Of a DNA stretch of 64,000 nt, positions 21,684 to 36,895 are shown piece after piece. Numbering within the stretch: the first letter of the stretch is position 1; every line of letters begins with the position of its first letter. A program made the translations under genes and the position numbers. Location of the stretch: the NCBI RefSeq assembly GCF_000143415.4, contig NW_003314317.1:1-64000 (forward strand), given 5' to 3'. The notes beneath the pieces are model-generated. The model was given only the letters and a program-made list of their open reading frames with translations. It did no database searches and was not told the origin of the DNA. The stretch comes from Selaginella moellendorffii (taxonomy: Eukaryota; Streptophyta; Lycopodiopsida; Selaginellales; Selaginellaceae).

Positions 21684-22152
21684 TCAAAAGAGCAAATTCC
21701 AAGGATTTGTATATTTTAGTGGAGCGAAGTACAGTCTGGAGAGGGCTTCCACAGTGTACTGCCGAATGATATCAGCTAAAGAGACGACAATGCAGGCTTC
21801 ACCAAAGGATTCCTCTTGCACAAAATCGTATTGTGATTCCTTGCACTGAGTGGATTCGGGTATGGAATGTTTCTGGAAGGAGCAACATGGGGCTCTAAAA
21901 TGCTGCCCTTCACTGCTCCTGCAAAGCAAATCCAAAAGTTGATGTAGCGATAAACTTTGTCTGATGCTACTAGTGGTTTTTGATTTGCCATAACCACCCA
22001 AAGGAGGCATCCTTCCCAAATCCGTGGGGGTGAGTCAGTGCTGCTTAAGAGAATGAAGTTGCCATTCCCAATGATATTGCACAAGCAAACCTACAAGAAA
22101 CTTGAGCCCACAAGCAACAGAAACACAAGCAAAACACCATTAAAGTTGCCAT
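21684..22152 (-). pseudogene. Decayed copy of the PEBP-like gene
   Basis: On the minus strand from 22152 there is a signal-peptide-like start (MATLMVFCLCFCCLWAQ), then after a frame change GNGNFILLSSTDSPP, VVMANQKPLVASDKVYRYIN, ILEPHVAPSRNIPYPNPLSA and, in another frame, SLADIIRQYTVEAL. Each block matches the gene at 9313-9888 (for example LSSTDSPP, KVYPYIN, ILEPYVAP, NIPYPSPSSARNH, SLADIIRQYHCG). The end of exon 1 and most of the intron are deleted, but the last bases of the old intron (TTTGCTTTGCAG) are still present before GAGCAGTGAA. The copy therefore arose at the DNA level, not by retroposition. Frame shifts make it unlikely to encode a full protein. Confidence 0.7.
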
Positions 22153-22337
22153 TAGCAAATTTGATGAATCAATTGATGTTGCATTTTCTCAGGATTTATA
22201 CAAAGCAAGATAGCTTAGGATTTATTTCCTGCCACCCAAAATCAAAATCTATTTTCCATTTTCCCCTTTGATCTGATCTCCCCTTTTCACCCTAGAATAA
22301 ATTCAAATGTCTAGGGTTCCCGCCCTAGGGTTCGCGA

Positions 22338-23400
22338 ATGCAAGGCAGCGCTCCATCGCGGCCCGCCACAGCTGAGGAGGAGGCATGGCTGGATGCTCAA
22401 GAGTTTCTGGATCATGCCCACACTCAGTGGCTCTACGCCAGTGACGGAATCGCTACAGCAGCGCAGGTTTTGATCCCCAATGTCCTTTCATTTAGTCTCT
22501 ATTTCTTCATGCATTCATTAGGATGCCCATGGCTTTGAGGATTATGGCTTTGAGAATTCCGAGGCTTTCGGGATGATGAGAGACGTGCAACAAGCGTAAA
22601 TCGCCAGGCATCGAATTTACATCTTTCTCAAGTTTTTTGTTTTTCTTTTTTCCAGCTCCGAGTTTCTTGTGAATCGAGAGATTGCAACAAAGGCGTCGTT
22701 TCATCGCCTGAGTTCCATGCGGAAGTCTGCACTGAAACTAGTAAGCATAATTGATGAGGCTATCCATACTGTCGTTCAAAACGAACGGTGCGTCTATCGC
22801 TACTCTCTAGTTTTTCTTCCTTCTAAAAGCATGCGTGTTCTTCAGGAATGCTGCCCTGGAGAAAATCGAGGCTGTGATGCAAATGAAAAACGAGTGTGAG
22901 GAAGTCGCAATAGCCGAGCGAATGCAGCTCCAGTCCGAGGTTGCACTGCTTAAGCAGCAGGGAGAATGCCTGGTAGATCTCCTGGTAAGTTTTTCCTTTT
23001 CCATAAACTTCCTAGATCGATATCTCTTCCGAGTCGATCACTTGATGACTGACTTTGTTGATTTTCAGGAACAAGAGAAAGACAAGAGCATTTGTGCAAT
23101 CTGCTTTACAAGAGTAAGCCCTTCCCATCGATTTCTTTCTTTTTGATTTGCTCGCATTCGCGTTTGCAGCCGAGGAACGTCATCACTTTACCTTGCTGTA
23201 AGGAGGAACGCTTTTCCTTTGCTTTCGGTGCTGCAACTTGACTTAGTTCTTTCTTTTCTTTTCGTTTCTTTTCTCTGGTTGTTGTTGCTGCAGTGCACTT
23301 CCACTACTGCAACTCGTGCCTCGATCAGCACCAGAGAACAAATCGAACTTGTCCGAGCTGCAGATGCCCGATAAGTGGGACACTGAAATGCAGCTTATAA
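22338..23400 (+). CDS. RING-finger protein, probable E3 ubiquitin ligase
   Basis: Multi-exon gene of about 220 residues. The N-terminal half is acidic and predicted helical (EEEAWLDAQEFLDHAHTQW), the middle has coiled-coil character (LEKIEAVMQMKNECEEVAIA, then MQLQSEVALLKQQGECLVDL), and the C-terminus is a RING: CAIC in KSICAICFTRPRNVITLPC, then HFHYCNSC and CPSCRCPISG. Cys and His spacing fits a C3HC4-type RING. E3 ligase activity is the known role of most plant RING proteins, but the substrate is unknown. The RING is interrupted by two short introns (near 23114 and 23201-23293). The stop is TAA at 23398-23400. The helical-plus-RING layout was not matched to a named subfamily. Confidence 0.8.
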
Positions 23401-23949
23401 AATCCATGGCGACGTCTCTCGAAGAAATCCTTGCAGGGATCGCACGAGGAAGAGCGAAAATACTTTAAAAAAACACGAAGAAAGGAGAAAAGGAAAAAAG
23501 AGCTTTTTCCACAGCTACAATGTGGAAAACACTACTACAATGTCAATCAATCAATTCGTTCACAAACCTTGAGAAAATAATGATTATAGTAGAGAGTTTT
23601 ACTTGGAAGAGTGGGGGAGTGGAAGTTATATAAGAAGAACTACTGTTCTAGTTTGTCATGGTCTGGGCATAGAGAAGCTCCACCTATAATCTCCAATGCC
23701 TGGGCCGTGGACATAAAAATATTATAAAGAAGAACACAAGGGCACAAGGAAGGTTTTGGGTTTGTGATTTTATGGAAGAAGAATATATGGCAGGGCGACA
23801 CTGGCAGGGCGGGGCCGCCTGATCTCTCCGCCCCGAAATCCCTCTCGCCGGTGGATGGATCGGATCCCATGGAGTGTAGGCGCAGCTTCCAGCTCGATCA
23901 ATTCATGTGGCGCCTGGCTTGGATGAGAAATCGGACCTAGGCCGGAGGT
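23401..23949. other. Intergenic region before the STE20-like kinase
   Basis: AT-rich 3' flank of the RING gene up to about 23640, then a GC-rich promoter and leader region. A 76-codon open frame on the minus strand has no recognisable similarity. Nothing else was seen. Confidence 0.5.
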
Positions 23950-27320
<3,371 letters not shown>

Positions 27321-27494
27321 CATGTATATTATGATTCTTCCCGGTTTTTTTTTTTTTCTTCTTTTTTTTTCTGCTTTCTTATTTGAAGCGGTGTTGTAAA
27401 CAAGGTTTTGAAGTAAACAGGAATGTAGGAATTATAGCTATTCGTATTAGGTTTTAGGGTTTACAGGGATTTAGGGTTTATAGGTGTGTGGAAA

Positions 27495-28190
27495 ATGGAG
27501 GAGCGTAGCGAGGGCGCCAGCGCGCTGATCGCCGCCAAGATGCTGCAGGGATGGGCGCTTCTCGGCGAGCATTGTCCGGCGTGTTTGACGCCACTGATGA
27601 GGAACAAGTGAGTGATTGCTCTCTCTATTCGACGGTTTAGTAATTTTGGATGCTTCGTCTCTAGGGAGAAGAGGATGTATTGCGTTTCTTGCCAGCAATG
27701 GGTAGTGCGTGAGAATGAGACTGCCAAGGTCGACAGGGCTGAGAAGATCGAGAAGATTGAGACTGGTAGCACCGTGGAAGAAGATGGAAGAGATGGGAAT
27801 TCGAGCACGGCGCCTTGGAGAGATAGAGATCAACCTCCACTTTTGCTTCCAAAGGTAGTCGCAACTCATTTCCATTTTCTCATTCCACTTTTCTTTTGTT
27901 TCTTGTAGGTGTCTGAGGAGTATTGGTCACCGGAAGTGATAAGCACTGTGGAAGTGAAAATCATGGTAAGATCAGTATCGAGTCTTGGATCCCATTTGAT
28001 TTGTATTTTTTTTTGAAAGGAGCTGCGCAAGGCCATCGACGAAACTAGAGATGTTGCGCAACTAAAACTGGTAGGCCAAGTTTCTTGTTTTCTTTTTCAA
28101 CACAAACGCGCAACCTTTGCTTTTCCTTGGCAGCTCATTGATACTTTAACTTCGTGCTTGACATGCCTGGAGCTTCTCCGGAAAAACTAG
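27495..28190 (+). CDS. ZNRD2/autoantigen p27-like zinc-ribbon protein
   Basis: Small protein of about 150 residues with short introns. The N-terminal block ALIAAKMLQGWALLGEHCPAC and MYCVSCQ carries two CxxC pairs, the signature of the Sjogren syndrome/scleroderma autoantigen 1 (ZNRD2) family. The middle is acidic and charged (KVDRAEKIEKIETG). The C-terminal exons read EVKIMELRKAIDETRD and TLTSCLTCLELLRKN. The family has no settled molecular role in plants. Telo-box-like TTTAGGGTTTA repeats lie just upstream (27450-27480). Its stop codon (28188-28190) overlaps that of the opposing dioxygenase gene. Confidence 0.8.
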
Positions 28191-29391
28191 CTCTCGAGCG
28201 ATTCCGGCGTTCCTTTCCTCAGTCTCCGGGCCATGTAAATTTTCACGTACTCTCCGAAGCTCACTGGGCGATACCGGGATGGATGATCCGCGTCGACGAA
28301 TTCCGGCAGAGGCTTGATCGTCGCCTCCACCGCTGGGTTGAAGAAGCTGGAAATGGAGAGCCTCGCTCTTTCGGGATTAGCCAAGACTCGGTGCTCAAAA
28401 CTCTTGTAACGCTTGTTGGTTGCGATCTGGAACAAAGGTTATATGGAAACTTCCATTTCGTATCATCTTTTCTTTCTTACCTGCATTTGATCTCCAAAGT
28501 TGACGACGAGAGCTCTCCGGTTTGTGTTGATTGGCACCCATGGCGATTCTTCGTTCTTCCTCATTTGCAAGCCGGGCACATCGTCGATCAAAAGGATATT
28601 GAGGAGACCTGGAGAACAAAGATACAATGAAGAACGCGAAGGAGAATGAAAAAAAAAGTGAACTTTCACCTTGATCACAGTGGCTGCGAACTCCCAGCAC
28701 TAGATCCGGCTGGGGGCAAGGGAGGTACCTGTTGAAGAGCAAAAGCTGGTCTAATGGATCGAATTCTCTCTCAAGACGATCGGGACGTAATCCCAGGCTC
28801 TCGGACGCAAGCGATATCACCTTGAAGGCCAAAGCTCGGATTTCCTGGCAATACTTCACTGCTGCGCTCCTGAGAAGGAAGAAAGATTGAAGAGAAACGA
28901 AGGAAAAGAAGAAGAAGAAACCTGAATGATGGAGGATTGCTTGGCCAAGTTTCGAAAGTTTCTTCACTGAGTGGATGGCACTTCCCGACCACCAGGAAAT
29001 CCCTCCAGTCCTGGACGCCAGTTTCATCCAAGCGCGTCCCATATCTCGTTCCATTCATCTTTGGCTCGCCACTAAACAGTTCCATCCTTTGCTCCATCGG
29101 CTGTCCAAAGAATTCCAGTGCCGCTCGGACAATCCCCTCCATGGTCTCCTCTGAAACGCCATGGTTTGTGACTTGGAAGAATCCCCACTCCCTGGAAGCC
29201 CGCTCGATCTCGCCCACTATTCGCTGCCTGCCATGGCTGGATTCCAGATCTAGCAAATCTATCACTGGGATTCTCTCCTCGTCCTGGACCTCACCACTGA
29301 ATCCATCAGAGAAGCAAACGTAAGCTTCTGGAACTTTGGTCACGCCTTGCTCCACGAGAGTTGGAACCGGAACAGCTTGAGCGTACACCAT
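28187..29391 (-). CDS. 2-oxoglutarate/Fe(II)-dependent dioxygenase (DOXC type)
   Basis: Four exons (29391-28922, 28869-28670, 28608-28481, 28426-28187) give 345 aa. The N-terminal DIOX_N part contains RIPVIDLLDLESS and EWGFFQVTNHGVSEETMEGI. The catalytic core has the Fe ligands His220 and Asp222 (GVRSHCDQGLLNILLIDDV) and His278 (KSFEHRVLAN), with the 2OG-binding Arg288-x-Ser290 (RLSISSFF). All ligands are intact, so an active enzyme is expected. DOXC members act in hormone and specialised metabolism; the substrate is unknown. The open frame extends upstream to 29424, but MVYAQAVPVPTL at 29391 gives the usual start. The gene converges tail-to-tail on the ZNRD2-like gene with overlapping stop codons. 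Confidence 0.88.
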
Positions 29392-29492
29392 GTCGGAAAA
29401 GGAAACAGAACAAACCTCTATCACACATTCTTTTGATCTTTCTCAGTAGAACTGACCTTTATTATTATGACAAATATCGTGACCTTTTTGGG

Positions 29493-29549
29493 AAAATTTT
29501 TGTGGAGCTTTCTAAACAGAAACCAATGTGAGGGAGAACCCTTTGATAC
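29493..29549. repeat. Direct repeat copy A at the left end of the SecA remnant
   Basis: AAAATTTTTGTGGAG...AATGTGAGGGAGAACCCTTTGATA. It matches copy B at 30058-30104 with an 8-bp gap and a few mismatches; the shared core is ATGTGAGGGAGAACCCT. Confidence 0.65.
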
Positions 29550-30036
29550 TAGACCGTTTAAATCCCATTCTTCCTTTGGCAGCTCGGTGCTGATGTACGG
29601 AGACAGTAAAAAACGTAAGTAAAAGGATTAACTCTAGGCAAACGTACATTGAGAATGTCATCCATTGTCAATTGAGAGTAATCCATCATAAGCGGCTTTG
29701 ATAACAAAGCACGCTTACGTTCCGTGTAGACACGGTCACGTTGACTATTCAGCACCTCATCGTATTCGAACAGCTGTTTACGGGCTTCAAAATAATAGTT
29801 TTCGACTTTTCTTTGAGCCTCGTCCAGCGATTTCGTGAGCATTTTTGACTCGATTGGCAAATCCTTGATTTAGAAAGCTGTCATCAAAACCAAAATAAGA
29901 ATTTGTCAATATCTACAAAATGACAACTACCTCACCTTTATCTTTTCACCACCAAATATCCGAAATATGGTACCTTCTAGACTCAAGAAAAATCTTGATG
30001 TTCCTGGATCACCTTGCCTGCCACTGCGGCCGCTGC
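29550..30036 (-). pseudogene. secA: SecA translocase gene remnant (three partial exons)
   Basis: Minus-strand exons at 30036-29936 ([20 protein letters not shown], then [10 protein letters not shown]), 29863-29648 (DLPIESKMLTKSLDEAQRKV, FEARKQLFEYDEVLNSQRDR, LTMDDILN) and about 29589-29540 (TELPKEEWDLNGLVSK) match consecutive parts of the SecA helical scaffold, the ATPase motor of thylakoid protein import. Splice signals are still recognisable. About nine residues expected between the first two exons (the MMRAFRVE region) are missing, exon 2 to exon 3 does not keep frame, and there is no sign of the other roughly 850 residues of SecA on either side. It is therefore a captured or left-over gene fragment. 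SecA similarity ends at the left direct repeat. Confidence 0.8.
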
Positions 30037-30057
30037 CTGTAAGAACCTTCTATGAGT

Positions 30058-30104
30058 AAAATTTTATGGAGCAAAAACAAATGTGAGGGAGAACCCTATG
30101 ATAA
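30058..30104. repeat. Direct repeat copy B at the right end of the SecA remnant
   Basis: AAAATTTTATGGAGC...AATGTGAGGGAGAACCCTATGATA, in the same orientation as copy A at 29493-29549. It lies 22 bp outside the first SecA exon. Confidence 0.65.
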
Positions 30105-30953
30105 CAGCTAAAAATGAAAATTGCCAAATGCAGTGGACACCCTAAACCCTAAACCCCTAAGTATATTTTAGGTATATTCAATAGCAAATTAAGTAAATTA
30201 AAATTTTCATTAATAAAGTTTAGATATCTTATTTTAAATAAATTATTTTTAGTTTTAATTATTTTTAATTTTCTTAAGCAGTGAATATACCTAGAATATG
30301 CTTGGAGACTCTAGAATATTTTACCATCTAATGGTTGTTATTCATTTAGATTAATCTTATATTTATAAATTATAAACATGTTTATAATTTATAAACTTTC
30401 TTAAATCCTTTCTAATATATTCTTTGTTATTCTATCATCTAATGGTTGATATGCAATAAGATTAATCTTGTGTTTATAAATTACAAACATGCTTATAATT
30501 ATAAACTTGATTTGATCAATTGGATTAATAAGTATGAATAACACTCTTATTTTGATACAAAATGGTAAAAAATTATTTTTAACACAAATTTTTTTGTCTC
30601 ACAAATTAAATTTCTCTGATTAAGTTTGCCAAATTATTTTGATCCTTCTCACAATTTCCATTAAGAAAGGTTTTCCTCAGTTTGTTAACATTTCTTCTAT
30701 AGTATAGCTTGAGGAATAGCTTCTCAAGCTTTTGTCTCTTTCTTAACTTACATAAGTGCTCCACATTTGCAAATTTGAGCAGTGCAAGAGATTGAGATTT
30801 ATTTTTGAATCAAGTCAAATTTCTTTCCCCTTGTGTTTTTAAGTGTTTTATTATAATTGCTTCTACATTTGCCAAGCTGTTTGGATATTATGGCTTTGGT
30901 CTTCAAAATAATATTTAGTTAAAGCTAAAAAAAATTTGCATTAGGTTTTGTAA
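30105..30953. other. AT-rich intergenic DNA with a telomere-like motif
   Basis: Strongly AT-rich, stops in all frames. It contains a short CCCTAAACCCTAAACCCCTAA stretch near 30143-30162 (plant telomere-type units) and an imperfect internal repeat: ATCTAATGGTTGTTATTCA... near 30326 and ATCTAATGGTTGATATGCA... near 30436, each followed by ATTAATCTT, a TTTATAAATTA-type stretch and AAACATG. No gene seen. Confidence 0.5.
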
Positions 30954-31505
30954 ATGGCTCTTGATGCTGGGAGGACACTTCTGCTTCCCACCATATTCGA
31001 AGGTTTGCAGGTAACAAGGTTGTGCTTTTACTCAATGCTTGTTCCCACACACAGAATATAAAACAAAAGAAAGCTTGCCTTAAGAAAATAGTCTTCTATT
31101 GGGCGTGCCACAAGGGCTTTGCCAGGAAATGGCGGATTTCCACTAACAAGTTTGATGAGGTAAAACAAAACCAATGTATTTGTCATTAATTAAGTTGATA
31201 TGCACTTGGAGAGCAAATACTATTCCAGCAATGAGACGCACGAGGTTTCGAGGGCAGCAGAAATTGCACGCCTCACATTGGGTGTTTTTGACGAAGCACC
31301 AGTGGGGAAACTTGGGATAACACCCAAAGCATCACAGGTTGTGACGCTTCTCACTCGAAACCAATTCTGGGACTTGTGTTCGGATATGTTGGACGAGCGA
31401 TCCAAGCAGCACGAGGAATGGATTGAGCAGACCTTCACTGATGACCAAGATCTCAACTTCGTGCGCTACTTGAGGGAGGAGGAACGAAAGAACTCTAGAA
31501 AATAA
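30954..31505 (+). CDS. Hypothetical three-exon protein
   Basis: Possible exons 30954-31010, 31055-31159 and 31212-31505 all join in phase 0 and give 151 aa starting MALDAGRTLLLPTIFEGLQ. The first two introns' donors (CAG|GTAACA, GAG|GTAAAA) and the first acceptor (CACACAG) look good; the second acceptor (TTGGAG) lacks a pyrimidine tract and is uncertain. The third exon is an ATG-containing open frame of 101 codons (31200-31505) with ARLTLGVFDEAPVGKLGI, TRNQFWDLCSDMLDERS and a charged end. I do not recognise the family. The last exon could equally be a fragment of a larger lost gene. AT-rich surroundings argue for caution. Confidence 0.4.
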
Positions 31506-31565
31506 GTTTTTGGTCTCCATCATTCTCGTTTTGGAAGTGTGGAACCACAAAGATTCACTAGTTTA

Positions 31566-32654
31566 TTATTGCTTTCGACAAATCCAGAAAGAGCTCGATC
31601 CATAGTCAATCTCTCCGACAGCGCTCGCATCCGCAAGGAAAGTAATGCCAACCAGATTGAGGTTTGCAAACTCACTGTTAGCTGCAGACTCCAGAGCTAT
31701 GGTAGAGATCTGGTTCATTTTCACTTCAAGGCCTGATTTGTAACCTCCCTTTGTGTTTGATATCTCTTGGCCAGTGAAGCCAAGAGATTTCAAGGTTGAA
31801 TTTGCCAGCCAAACTCCGGGAGATCCTAAAATTTATGACAAAGATTTCATTAGACAGCGAAAGTGGAAGCCAATATTGACAATTACCAGTGTCGAGAATA
31901 GCTGGGACTTCAATCTTTGTGTTCCCATTCTCAATTTCCACGACAAGCCAAGGCAATCCACCAAGTATTTTCCCTCTTGTAGCTCCTCTGTATAAAGCAA
32001 TGGTTCATACTTTTGAAATCTATAAATCCAATAGCATACCTTGGAATGCTAGCAGTCTCCAGTATTGGTCGATCGATCAATCTGATCTGCCACGACTCCT
32101 CCGCATCAGGTCCAGCAGAAAAGTCCAGTAACATTCTTGTTTTAGCAGCAAAGAAGTAATTTGACCCCAAGACGAAGCACGGGCTGTCATATGCAACAAG
32201 AGCTCGCACATCCACACCGTTCACTTGAAGCCTTATGATCTCTCCATCGCTTGCCTCATGCCCTTGCCCAAAGACGATGTTCATGTCTTTACCAGCAATG
32301 ACTGTTCCCAGAGCACCAGTGTCAATTGCAAACTCAATATAGCCGCTTCTCTCTGCGTCGACAAACAATGTTGACGTGAAGTGATACTGATCCGTTACTT
32401 TGGCTTCATAGACTGTTGCTGGAAAAGAAGAAGAAAGAAAATAAGGAGAGAAAAGAAACGAAGATTAATATTTTAACACCTTTGGCTCGAGTTGTCACTA
32501 GACTTGACTTTGCAAACGCCAAATCTGTGACAGAGCACATATGTCAATCGAGAGAGAGAGTGAGAAAAAAAAAATACAAACCAGAATATAGAAGGGATGT
32601 TCTCCTGCAGGGGAGACCCAAGGATCCAGTGAAAACTCCTGGATGTCCTGTCAT
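31566..32654 (-). CDS. Tandem retropepsin-like protein with two DTG motifs
   Basis: Five exons (32654-32582, 32480-32524, 32040-32418, 31887-31987, 31566-31825), all GT-AG and in phase, give 285 aa. Residues 1-45 are rich in Ser, Thr and Arg with few acids, which suggests a plastid transit peptide. Two similar halves follow. Half 1 has YIEFAIDTGALGTVIAGKDM (Asp72) and FVLGSNYFFAAKTRMLLDF. Half 2 has KIEVPAILDTGSPGVWLANS (Asp198), with an intron inside the Gly codon of DTG, and NLVGITFLADASAVGEIDYG. Hydrophobic-hydrophobic-DTG followed later by a Leu/Val-Gly motif is the retropepsin-type aspartic protease pattern. Each half is about 125 residues, far smaller than one lobe of a pepsin-type plant enzyme, so the gene looks like a fused retropepsin dimer. 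Protease activity and substrate are inferred, not shown. Confidence 0.65.
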
Positions 32655-33184
32655 AATATTATATAGATGGTAAAATCAAGTTGTACTTAATGGTTTCTCT
32701 ATCGCGTGTGTGAAGAGACGTCCCCGTGGGTTTGTAGAGCCTCTAACAGACAATGGCTATCTCCATAGATACGACGACGCTATGATTCAATAGTCTATGC
32801 TCTTGAGAGTACTTTCGATAACTAACCTGGACGTGGAGAGTTCCAGCCTGATGGCTCTATCCCAAGAAAGCGCAGTGATTTACAGTCTGGATGTGTGTCG
32901 AGTTAGAAAAGTTCTCGGGGGAACGAGTAACAAACCAGTACGAGCTTTGCCTGCTAGCAGGAGAGCTTGTGGCGATTTTGAAAAACGCGCATGACCTGTG
33001 CCATGCAAAAGGCTAGTTTAAAACGAAAAGTTCTTCAAACACAGATCAACTAACGAGCGCTCGAAGCTTGTCTTGCTTTTCCATGATTGAGCATCGTTTG
33101 TCCAGTCCAGGCCGAAAGTCCTGTGGCTGAGAGGAATAAAACATTAGAAGGTGAAGCCATGAGATTAAATCCCCAAACCAGAAC
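32655..33184. other. Intergenic region between two minus-strand genes
   Basis: Contains the promoter of the two-DTG gene and the 3' flank of the microgene. A 65-codon frame on the plus strand at 32797-32994 starts at a TTG/ATG-poor position and has no similarity. Nothing else was recognised. Confidence 0.5.
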
Positions 33185-33538
33185 TTAGAGCTTTGCCTGG
33201 TGGTGAACCTGGAATGCCTGATAGCGATCTAGCAAAGAACGCTGTGTTTGTGTGTGAGAAAGATTGATTAAATCGTCTTGTGAAAGCTGAACTAACCAGA
33301 AACTCGGGCTTGGCCTCCAGGTGACGTTGATCTGGCATAAGCTCCTGCTAGGAAAATGAGAAGGTCGTCTTGATAGATCGAAAGCTCCAAGACTCACCAC
33401 GAAGTCCCGCGTCGCAGATAATCTGGAGGCTCCCGGATCCTTCCATCCACGAAAATCTTGGAAAACAAATCGCAAAAGAAAGATCAAATCGATCATTGAG
33501 AACTAACCGGTATTTCGAGGACGATCGCTAGCGCTCAT
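33185..33538 (-). CDS. 64-aa microprotein encoded by four tiny exons
   Basis: Exons 33538-33508 (31 nt), 33456-33398 (59 nt), 33344-33297 (48 nt) and 33241-33185 (57 nt) are joined by three GT-AG introns of about 50-55 bp, the size usual in this window. All phases agree, giving 65 codons with the stop. The protein begins MSASDRPRNTDFRGWKDPGA and ends YQAFQVHHQAKL. It is basic, with a probable helix over the last 35 residues (LMPDQRHLEAKPEFLRSLLD). No signal peptide or membrane segment is seen. I do not recognise the family. The number of consistent splice joins in so short a gene argues for a real gene, but it has no homology support here. Its start codon faces an ATG on the other strand at 33537. 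Confidence 0.5.
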
Positions 33539-34062
33539 GGTCATTCTCAATCCCGCGTTCTTGGAGGCCAGGAGTCCTGCATTTCAAAGCAGCGGCAATG
33601 GATCATCGCGAAATATCGGCGACCGCGAGACTGGAGGCAAAGAACTGACCGTGAACCGGCGACAATGCGCTCGAATGCTCGAGAATCGACAGCGATCGAG
33701 GGGCTGCCGGATCGATCATCGAGAATCCGCCTTTCTTGATCAAATCCGGATGATGATCGCGTCCTGCATTCGATCATCCGCCACACACAGATGGAAATTT
33801 CCGCAATGGAAGTCGATCGATCTACCCGATCCGAGTGCTAGCGCCTTCGCTTCCAATGGGAATGCCATGCAAGAGCTCCACACCGCCATCGCCAAACCAC
33901 GCTCACGCTCTCTTCTTCTTGAATTACCAATGAAATTGACCCCGCTACTTCACGTTTTACTGAAGCGCCAGCTTTCACGCTTTTTACTTGTGTAGAGGTC
34001 GAATCTCGCCAGTAACACTTGTTCTGGTAAGTCCTTCTAGGGTTCTAAAGACAGAGTTGGAG
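33539..34062. other. Divergent intergenic region before plastid HSP70
   Basis: Separates the microgene (-) from HSP70 (+). A 152-codon ATG frame (33537-33995, +) spans it but has no recognisable domain and shows an Arg/Ser-rich composition typical of GC-rich leader DNA. It probably contains both promoters and the HSP70 5' leader. Confidence 0.45.
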
Positions 34063-36734
<2,672 letters not shown>

Positions 36735-36895
36735 TGTCGAAGAGATTGTCCAAGAGCATAGGAAATGGAAGCATGAAATCTATAGTTTATAGAAACTTTA
36801 GACTGTCTCTACAAGAGAAGAAATGTTTTCTGCCTAGTCTTAAGATGCCAAGAATCTCCATTTTGCGCTCCAGGGTTTTAGGGTTTCCAGGGAGG

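Noticed and set aside
28154-28630. 158-codon plus-strand frame after the ZNRD2-like gene
   Set aside because: It is antisense to exons 3 and 4 of the dioxygenase, whose catalytic His and Arg motifs are intact on the minus strand.
30143-30162. CCCTAAA units as an interstitial telomere or chromosome end
   Set aside because: Only two perfect units and one variant; many plant promoters have similar short telo-boxes, so no telomere claim is made.
33537-33995. 152-codon ATG frame whose start overlaps the microgene start codon on the other strand
   Set aside because: No domain, Arg/Ser-rich composition of leader DNA, and no splice or homology support. The overlapping ATGs are a consequence of the palindrome CATG.
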